Assembly (NCBI RefSeq): GCF_000003815.2
Contig: NC_049986.1
Location: 7,723,162-7,746,474, forward strand
DNA length: 23,313 nucleotides
Source: Branchiostoma floridae
Taxonomy: Eukaryota > Chordata > Leptocardii > Amphioxiformes > Branchiostomatidae
Direction: 5' to 3'
Both the position numbers and the translations under genes were made by a program. The number at the start of each line of letters is the position of its first letter. The first letter of the stretch is position 1. This document shows, piece by piece, positions 16,435 to 23,313 of this stretch. Below the pieces are notes generated by a model. It was not told the origin of the DNA. It did not search any database and was given only the letters and a program-made list of their open reading frames with translations.

Positions 16435-17645
16435 CGTGAAGAGTCTCAATCTCATCCACATTATATATCTTGATATCTTGTAAATAGGCTTTCGTGGAAA
16501 GTTGGTTGTATGTTGCTTAGTGTCAATTGTGTAAGTTACAAATGTACCAATAATATTTTACACATATTCTTTTAAATGTGATCTTTGTTGTCAAGAAATA
16601 TTTTCTATGTTCGCAATAAAACCATCCAAGCTTTATGCAAACCTGTTAGTTTGAAAGTAACTTTTTTTAAACTTCCATCTCTATGTCATCGTTATCGATT
16701 CAAATTGATAGATATTAATAGACATAAACAGCCTCGCACTGATGTAAAAGACAGCAATAGTTACAATGTGTATTACCTATCTGTTCATAATTGTAAATTT
16801 CCTACCACCACATTCCATGTAAAGTGCTTTTTTGACAAACTACGCTGCTGATTTAGTCTTGGGGTCTACAGTCCCCAGCGCGGAGAGAAGCCACACGTAC
16901 ATTGATAATTGAAGAAAATGGTACCAAGCTAGAAAGCCCAATTAAAATGATTAAAAACACTTTTTAAAATGCCAGAGCCAACCCTCTGCTTGTAAGTATA
17001 AGATTGCTACACAGAAGTTGTTTAAACATTTTTTTAAAGAATTGATGCCCAGACAGTTAGCTGTGAATCGGCTGACCTCTCAGTATCCAGTTCCCTTGGT
17101 AAAAACAACTTTCCCAGGCAGAGGAGGCCAATGCTCTTTTGTTCTTCAATCAATCACAAACAATACTAAATCAACAGACTTTGTATCATACTGCTTTCCA
17201 ATGTCACCTGTTTGGGCTTGGTTGGTAAGGATTTGCGATTATGACTTCTTTTGACCTGGGTTAAAACCCGAGGTGCTGTAAATGTAATTTTCTTTTTCCT
17301 TTTTGATAAACTTGTTAACCATTTATCGCAATGTAGTACATTTTAATTCAAATGTTGCATCAGATAAGGTGTCACGGTTAACACTACAGATGGCATAAAA
17401 AGATTTATCATAATGATTACACCTCATGGTTGGTAAAATCAACTTGTACAAAAATAATTACTAGAAGGTTCTCCACTGTTGACAGGCGGTTCATATGAAT
17501 AACACAATTTTAATCCTAACCTTGACAATCACTCACTCATTCACTCTCTCAGGCCCATGAGAATGATCCTGTAAAATGGTTCAAAAAAGGATGTTTGTTA
17601 TTAGTTATGTTAAAAAAAAAAAGAATGTTAAAAAGTAAAACAATT
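16435..17645. other. Intergenic stretch, no gene supported
   Basis: Open frames at 16585-16851 and 17018-17254 have no recognisable domain and A+T-biased composition. GAAATATTTTCTATGTTCGCAATAAA near 16598 resembles GAAATATTTTCTATCGCAATAAA near 18825, probably another dispersed repeat. Confidence 0.4.
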
Positions 17646-17712
17646 CCTCTGCCATGGTTTGAACTCACAACCTTCAGTTTAGTAATAGTAGTTACCAGTT
17701 AAGCCATTTGAC
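17646..17712 (-). mobile_element. tRNA-like sequence with A and B boxes, probable SINE remnant
   Basis: On the minus strand TGGCTTAACTGG (17706-17695) matches the pol III A box and GTTCAAACC (17664-17656) the B box, at tRNA-like spacing. The T-stem and acceptor stem pair poorly, so a working tRNA gene is unlikely; a tRNA-derived SINE or tRNA pseudogene fits better. Confidence 0.5.
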
Positions 17713-18027
17713 TATTTATTTTGGGATTGTTAAAAACAATGTACATCATTATATTGTTGTTTCCGTTGTTAAAAGAAGAATTTTTGGAGAAGAAAAACAA
17801 GTGACCCTGTACCCATGTAATCTGCTACATAGATTGTAAAGGTTTGCATTCGCATTTTTTGGCCAACGTATAGTCTAATCACATAAATAACAATAAAAGT
17901 ATTTGTTACATGTAAGGCGACAAACATATACAGCTCATGTCATTGTGTTTGTTGCTTGAATGCGGTGTAGCTTGCAAATGTACCAGAGATTTTTTCACAT
18001 GTATTAGGCTACACCGACTTAATTTTA
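17713..18027. other. Intergenic stretch, nothing recognised
   Basis: A+T-rich; no coding, RNA or repeat signal that I can support. Confidence 0.35.
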
Positions 18028-18090
18028 TGGATGACATCCTCTGGAGACCCAAAACTAATGCGCACAGGCGAAAAAAAAGTCTGCTAAGCC
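18028..18090 (+). repeat. Dispersed repeat, copy 2
   Basis: ATGGATGACATCCTCTGGAG followed by ACCCAAAACTAATG, GCGCACAGG, GAAAAAAAAG and CTAAGCC matches the copy at 5123-5180 in the same orientation, some 13 kb away. Confidence 0.65.
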
Positions 18091-18524
18091 ACAAGACCAA
18101 GAGCTGGCATTATGAATTGAACCACAGAACACGGTGTAGCAAAAGAAACAACAAGTCTTTATTTGTAGGAAGCACATGTAGGTTGTATTGTTCATCTTAG
18201 CAGACTCAGCTGAAGTGAACAATATTTAACTAAAGTTCCACAAACACATCCCTTCGCCAAATATTCATGCATTTATTCAAGACTTTATGGTCTTATTCAT
18301 GTACTAGTATCACTAAAGAGGACCTACCCCAATAGCAAGCAACTTCATGAATGTGTGTGATGAAAGAAGTACACTATCAGAAGGTATATGGTCCCAAGGA
18401 CTGTGAATGATATATGACTGCAAGTGTTTTTGTCCACCTCCTTGATGACTGTAATAAGAATAAGGTAAAGGCAGTCTCAAAAGACATGATTTGGCAATCA
18501 AACTGACCTCAACTCCTCTCCAAG
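18091..18524. other. Intergenic stretch, nothing recognised
   Basis: No coding frame or RNA feature supported. Confidence 0.35.
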
Positions 18525-18733
18525 TACTGTAAATGCATTTAAGTTTGCGGGGATTTAATTTCGGGGTAACGGGAAAAAGAACTTTAATTTTCACAGTGGT
18601 TTTAAGTTCACAGTAGCAGCATGCACTGTCGTCTCTTACTGCCATGGAAAAATGTTCGCGGTGGTTTTAAGTTTACTGTGAAGCGGCCACTGCGAAACAT
18701 TAAACCACCGCAAACGTTTCTGCATTTACAGTA
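18525..18733. mobile_element. 209-bp MITE with TACTGTAAATGCA inverted ends
   Basis: TACTGTAAATGCA at 18525-18537 is exactly inverted at 18721-18733. Similarity continues inward (AAGTTTGCGG against ACGTTTGCGG, then TTTAAT). Outermost TA at both ends fits a TA target duplication. Inside, GTGGTTTTAAGTT(C/T)AC occurs twice. I recall this family as common in marine invertebrates. It has no coding capacity. Confidence 0.82.
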
Positions 18734-19983
18734 TATCTGAAATAGCCACAGCCTAGCTTGGCAACCCAGGCTGTGCGTGCTGAACAGCCAAACAAAGTTT
18801 GTTTTTATTTGTTGATATATATAGAAATATTTTCTATCGCAATAAATCAACCCTAGCTTTGTACACACCACTTTAAAATGTCTCATTACAGTCCCTCGCG
18901 CTATGACATGGTGAAGAAGCCACATGTAGGTTGATGTTGTGCTTCATTCAGCCTTGGTGGTGTTTTAGGTGACCCCCTTCTATCAATATCATTAAAATAA
19001 ACTGCTGAGAATTCAATGATTCTATTCACCATCAATCATTTATTGTGTATGCATGTATACGAGTACTTTGACTGCTAAGAAGTAAAACGTATTCCTGAGC
19101 CTTCATTCATCAAAATGTGACTTTTTGCATTTACAACTGTCTATTCAATTGTGTGTTTTGGAACCTCCTTGGAAACTTTGAACATTGCAATGTGGTCAGT
19201 TGAAAAACGCAAGACAAACCTGACAGACCACACTATGCATAACAAAAGCACTGTCCAGCTTGGTCCCCATACAAGTGTCAATTACTTATAATTGCATCTC
19301 AAGGAGGTGCTAATTAGCCTAAGTGATTAGGCTGTCAAAGTGATTGATGGAAGAAGCATGGAAAACATGCCTCTGTTGGTAAAATTTATAGTACAAACTT
19401 TAAACCATTTTAAAGGACTATAGTAACTTTTCAGGAAGGACAAAAATAACATTAAAAGATCGGCCATGTCCTATTCTACTCCAAACACAGCCAAAAGCCT
19501 AGGAAAATGATTCCGTAGATTTGATATAAGCCAGGAAAGAAAGAACTACCCTAAAATATATATCAATAATATAGACAAAAAATAATTTTTCTGAAGAAGG
19601 AAAGATGGTATCATTATAATCTCCCAGTTTCTGTTTGAAGGCAAGTATTGGCTGCTATACACAAAATAACAGAAGTTTTGAACTTCAGGAATGGTTCTTT
19701 AAACTATATTTTCTACCCAAAAAATGGATATATTGATTTAATAAAACAAACATATTAATATGTCATAACAATACCAATGCTACTTAGACGCAACGATACG
19801 CATCTAATCTAACTTTCCTGCAAATTTGAGACAATTTGAAATCTGTATGGCCGACTTACGGCCTTTTTAACTCAGGCCCCAGTGAAAGCTCCAATATGGC
19901 CTGGGACACCTTAGTCGCGCAGAGCTTCAGCTTATGTTGTGAGTCTTTGCCTCGCTCATAATAGTATTTGGGTTACGTTGCAG
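18734..19983. other. Stretch upstream of the first CRAT exon seen
   Basis: Presumably intronic, because the exon at 19984 starts mid-protein. No upstream CRAT exon was recognised. A perfect seven-pair hairpin (AGCCTAA-GTGA-TTAGGCT) lies at 19316-19333. Confidence 0.4.
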
Positions 19984-20155
19984 TTCTTCTCTTTGGATGT
20001 TTATGATAACAACGGGAAGCCTCTGAGCCAAGACCTCATCCATGCCCAGCTGCAGAGGGTATTATGTCAGTCCAAAGACCCCGGTGTGCCAGTGGGAATC
20101 CTCACTACAGAGAACAGAGACACATGGGGCAGAGTCTACAAGGTACTCAAGAAAG
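19984..20155 (+). CDS. CRAT: CRAT exon (upstream of the pair)
   Basis: 172 bp between acceptor GGTTACGTTGCAG and donor AAG AAA G|GTGAAT; phase 0 start, one base left over. Contains 57 full codons. Confidence 0.88.
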
Positions 20156-22225
20156 GTGAATGACAACAATAATGGTTCATGGCTTTTCTCAAATTTTGTA
20201 CAGACTGTTGCAGCCCATGTTGCAGACAAAGGCTAAATTGCGTGAGGACTTTTAACGGGAGGTGCCCCAACACGGTACGCTTTTTCTTGCGCTCAAACTC
20301 ATGGCGCTCCATCGCTAGTTGCCTGAGAGTGGTCAAGTTTTGATGACTGAATTTTTTACTCATAGATTTGAACAACATACTTGAATAAGAAATGCATTCA
20401 TGTGGTTCATGAACCTTTCGCGCTGCGTGTTACAAGCGGCAAACACTGAGAGACAATTTCGTGTATGTAACCTTCCAATTTTGTGCTACGCTGGACAGTG
20501 TGCCTAACTCGGTACGCTTTTTTTATATTTTGCTCTCTTCAGAAGTAAGTGGTAAATCTAAGTACACAGAAAAAAAATTAATAGTATGATATTTTAGCTT
20601 TCTTTTGACAGTAAAATCGTGACTGTATGTACTTCTTGTCTCACATGAGGAAGGCTGTACCTAGAACAATCAAGCTGATGTTTTACGGGCAATGGGCTGA
20701 ATGCACTGATTGTGAATGCCGGACTAAAAAAACTATTACGAAAAAACGACACCGCCAACATCAACAAAACTCTGTCTGATTGTATGAAAATATCATCTAC
20801 ATCTCTCTGTCAAGTCTTATTTTCATAGACAGCACGAATCATTTGTTACAGTCAAATAAATCTTTGGATCGTTCTCTAGTCTGCCACCTTCACGGCCACA
20901 CTCCCTTGGGAGTACAATGGTGGCAACGTTTATGTCGCTTCCTTTTGGTTGCTTTTCTACTCAACAAACATTTGAAGACCCATATTCATAGTGTTTTATG
21001 GAGCTTTATTTATGTGTATCATGGCAGTTGTGTGACTGCTTGGAAGAGTTCGTATAGTTAGCGACACGAGCCGCCAATACGCAGAGGCCGGTGACCGCAG
21101 TGATTCAGCACTGTCAACATTACTGTTAGAATTCTGCTCTTAAAAAACATGAAGTAAATATGTTAAAGTATACTTGGAATGCAAATTAAAGTTGTGTGCA
21201 TGGACTTGGTTTATTTACCTTTGTAATCAGCATAGTCAGTGGCAACAAACACGGTGTACTTATGGATAATAAGATCAGCAAAAAATCCGTACCGTCTTAC
21301 GACGGGGACCGTCTTAGGGCGGCCCCCGTTATATGATAAGTAAAATCATTGATAAAACGGTAGCTGTTTTCTCAAGCTGAGCTCATCTGTTTTGATCGTA
21401 ATCATATAATAGAATAGTTGCTGATATCATTTTAAAAGGAGAAATGTTAATCAAGAACAAAATCAAAATACATACTATACAAACCAATTACAACTTTCTC
21501 TGCCTACCAGTCAGCACTTGAGTAGTATGGTACACGACTTTTAGTGGCTAGCTTTTGCTGTAACGCTAGTGCTTGCATAAATGTTTGGTCCAAGGGCTAT
21601 AGCAGGGAAGAGTTTATCCTAGAGCCTAATTTGTTGTACAGTCATTGTGCGTTTGCAAACTCAGAGTACACAGTCTTTGATTAGTCATACATGTATCATA
21701 AAAGATTCTGCTGTGTTCTTTCCAAAAAGGCTATCTTTTTTTCTAAGCTCCTTGTTGGTGGTTGGATCTGTCACAGCCTAAAATTGTATTCAGATCCATG
21801 ACAAAAGTGATGATGCCATTAACTAACTCATATCAGAATGCACCTTCAACAGGGGCAGGGGACACCATTATCTCAAGCCCGTTTATAACTTTGTCTTATC
21901 ATGTGACAGTCATGTAACAAGAGTCAACATCTACCGGGAAAGAGCCAGCGTGTGTCTGCGAAAGCTCTCCAAGTAGCACACTTTTTTGTGCGAAATTGTT
22001 TCAATATTTCATAAACAGAATGCAATCTTCATACCTTGTTCCCAACCTGCAGATAAACATAACAAAATGTCGCTGGAAGCCATCAACAAGAGCATGTTCA
22101 TGCTGTGCCTGGACCAGGAGACAGACAGGGGGGCGGACAGGTGGACCAGCATGGGTCATCAGCTGATGCACGGGGGAGGGAGTCAACTCAACAGTGGCAA
22201 CAGGTGGTTTGACAAGACATTACAG
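19984..22225 (+). CDS. CRAT: Carnitine O-acetyltransferase, two internal exons; join of 19984-20155 and 22053-22225 (partial at both ends)
   Basis: The enzyme transfers acetyl groups between CoA and carnitine (EC 2.3.1.7) in mitochondria and peroxisomes, buffering the acetyl-CoA pool. Exon one encodes FFSLDVYDNNGKPLS through WGRVYKVLKK; exon two encodes DKHNKMSLEAINKSMF, then MHGGGSQLNSGNRWFDKTLQ. These match consecutive N-terminal-half segments of the choline/carnitine acyltransferase family. FxLDVY, GILT-x-x-x-R-x-x-W and HGGGS-x-LNSGNRWFDKTLQ point to CRAT rather than choline acetyltransferase or carnitine octanoyltransferase. Phases agree: exon one ends with G, exon two starts AT, giving Asp. 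About 115 residues are covered; the catalytic His region lies downstream of the window. Upstream exons were not found. Confidence 0.9.
20156..22052 (+). other. CRAT intron
   Basis: 1897-bp intron. CGGTACGCTTTTT occurs twice (near 20273 and 20510). Two adjacent small hairpins (CCGTC-TTAC-GACGG, then GGGGACCG...CGGCCCC) lie at 21291-21327. No exon-like sequence is recognised inside; the 93-codon open frame near 20780-21061 has no family resemblance. Confidence 0.6.
22053..22225 (+). CDS. CRAT: CRAT exon (downstream of the pair)
   Basis: 173 bp between acceptor TTGTTCCCAACCTGCAG and donor TTA CAG|GTACAT. Two bases complete the split Asp codon, then 57 codons, ending in phase 0. Encodes the HGGGS...NSGNRWFDKTLQ signature. 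Confidence 0.9.
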
Positions 22226-22248
22226 GTACATTTACAACTAATGTTACA

Positions 22249-22301
22249 TTCTACATCTAACATCTACATCTAGATTCTACATCTACATCTGCATTTACAT
22301 C
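22249..22301 (+). repeat. TCTACA hexanucleotide array, left part
   Basis: Imperfect tandem ATCTAC/TCTACA units (CATCTACATCTAGATTCTAC and so on), beginning 24 bp after a CRAT exon and cut by the poly-T of the adjacent SINE. Confidence 0.85.
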
Positions 22302-22829
22302 TTTTTTTTTTTTTTTGGTTCTCCTGTCGGTTCGACAGATGAGCAGGCAGACAGGCATTTACCTGTTTTGCCTGACCTGCACATGACTTTTTATGGTGAA
22401 GGAGGGGTGTGCAATTCCTTCTCCACCCTCTCGTCTACTGGAGCACTGAGTTTCACAGGGGCAACTGTATGCAACGTGTGAGGCGGCTCCAGCAGATGCA
22501 GCTTTGTTGTTTGGAGTATCCGTCTCCTAGGAGGACTTCCAACCAAGGATGTAAGGGGTTCCTCCTACCCCCGACTCGTGTGCCATGGCGGGTGCCGCTC
22601 ATGCTTGAACATGCCCCTAAGGCCTGTCTCGGCCACAAAGCCCCACCAAGGCCACACAACGCCACTAGCCGCAGCTAGATACTCATTTACACCTGAGTTA
22701 AGTGAGGGAAGTCGTGTAAAGTGCCTTTCCCAAGGGCACAAGATCGGTGACACGGAAGCTGGATTCGAACCCGCAACTTCTCGGTCTCGAGCCGCAAATG
22801 CTGCCACTGCGCTGCGCGGTCCCACTAAT
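22302..22829 (-). mobile_element. Apparently full-length tRNA-derived SINE (~525 bp), minus strand
   Basis: Minus-strand head: A box CAGCGCAGTGG (22814-22804) and perfect B box GGTTCGAATCC (22771-22761), about 32 bases apart. Behind it is the conserved block CTTGTGCCCTTGGGAAAGGC (within 22711-22753), a core I recall from several animal SINE families. The body runs to a tail of about 15 A residues, seen as poly-T at 22302-22316. It splits the TCTACA array; no clear target duplication can be distinguished within that repeat. Confidence 0.8.
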
Positions 22830-23203
22830 TTCTACATCAGATCTACATCTACATCTACATCTGATTCAACATTTACATTCTACATCTACATCCACATCTG
22901 CATCTACATCTTTATTCTACATCAGATTCTACATTCTACATCTACATCTACATCTATGCTACGTCTTCATTCAACATCTACATCTACATCTTCATTCTAC
23001 ATCTACATCTATAATCTACATCTACATCTACATCTATATCTACATTCTACATGTACATGACAGTCCATCTACATCTACATTCTACATTCTACATGTACAT
23101 CTATATCAGATCTACATCTACATCAACATTTACATTCTACATCTACATCTAAATCTTAACATCATATCTACATCTACTTTTCTACATCTTACATTCTACA
23201 TCA
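22830..23203 (+). repeat. TCTACA hexanucleotide array, right part
   Basis: About 370 bp of imperfect TCTACA/ACATCT units with variants (TTCTACATTC, TCAACATC, TGTACATC). It reads as Ser-Thr or Ile-Tyr/His-Leu strings in open frames, which are artefacts of the repeat. Confidence 0.92.
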
Positions 23204-23313
23204 GTGACTGTCACAAATTGACTGTTACATTATGCTATACTGCTGTACTGGTAAGTTGTACAAATTATTTCAGAAGTTTTTAACCAAAGTTCTTCCCTAT
23301 GGCAGTTTATTGT
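23204..23313. other. Intron sequence at the right edge
   Basis: No exon resembling the next CRAT segment is seen before the window ends. Confidence 0.4.

Noticed and set aside
16585-16851. 88-codon plus-strand frame
   Set aside because: No domain, no splice sites, and it starts in a dispersed-repeat-like phrase.
17646-17712. Functional tRNA gene
   Set aside because: A and B boxes are present but the T-stem and acceptor stem do not pair properly.
20262-20523. Repeated CGGTACGCTTTTT as a binding site pair
   Set aside because: Thirteen bases with a T tract, 240 bp apart, no further similarity; chance or a short repeat remnant.
20780-21061. 93-codon frame inside the CRAT intron
   Set aside because: Hydrophobic patches but no match to CRAT or any family I know, and the flanking CRAT exons already join in phase.
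21291-21327. Two adjacent hairpins in the CRAT intron as a regulatory RNA
   Set aside because: Short stems with repeated ACCGTCTTA; too little structure or conservation evidence to claim a function.
22578-23283. Long Ser-Thr or Leu-His open frames on the plus strand
   Set aside because: They are translations of the SINE and the TCTACA array; no coding signal independent of the repeat.

Overview
This window looks like nuclear DNA of a marine invertebrate, most likely a lancelet (Branchiostoma-type). That is inference. It rests on intron-containing genes with GT/AG sites, A+T-rich intergenic DNA full of dispersed repeats, an animal nucleotidyltransferase/TPR protein of a kind I associate with amphioxus, and SINE and MITE types I recall from marine invertebrates. 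No database could be searched.

Layout. (1) 2-3496, plus strand: the 3' part of a gene for a large protein with a DUF294/GlnD-like region followed by about 19 near-identical 42-residue TPR units. The frame is already open at the left edge, so the gene starts outside the window. Its 3' end is damaged: decayed TPR units continue to about 4205 and are split by a 5'-truncated CR1/L2-like retroposon. (2) 4206-5200: retroelement debris, including a Penelope-like terminus with a hammerhead-ribozyme-like core and inverted arms. (3) 5505-8732, minus strand: four phase-compatible exons that I assembled by hand into a seven-membrane-segment protein, predicted N-inside/C-outside, with at least one 5' exon missing. 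Its introns hold a MITE and a shred of a DUF294 paralogue. (4) 9139-12531, minus strand: an intact 1124-codon gene with a spliced 5' leader. It has a candidate RNase-H-fold DDE transposase core whose spacing and motifs (D, D, CxxC, HxxxxHVP, E) resemble the Transib/RAG1 class, plus SAP-like segments. (5) 12.6-19.9 kb: no gene found; a nonautonomous DNA transposon with TCGTCCCC-rich ends, a 21-bp repeat, a ~162-bp satellite, a 159-bp duplication, a tRNA-like SINE remnant and a TACTGTAAATGC MITE. (6) 19984-22225, plus strand: two consecutive exons of carnitine O-acetyltransferase. (7) 22249-23203: a TCTACA hexanucleotide array interrupted by a minus-strand SINE, inside the next CRAT intron.

The genes do not form a pathway. 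The two most notable items are the transposase-like gene and the inverted-topology 7TM gene. All splice joins were read by eye from splice sites and codon phase.
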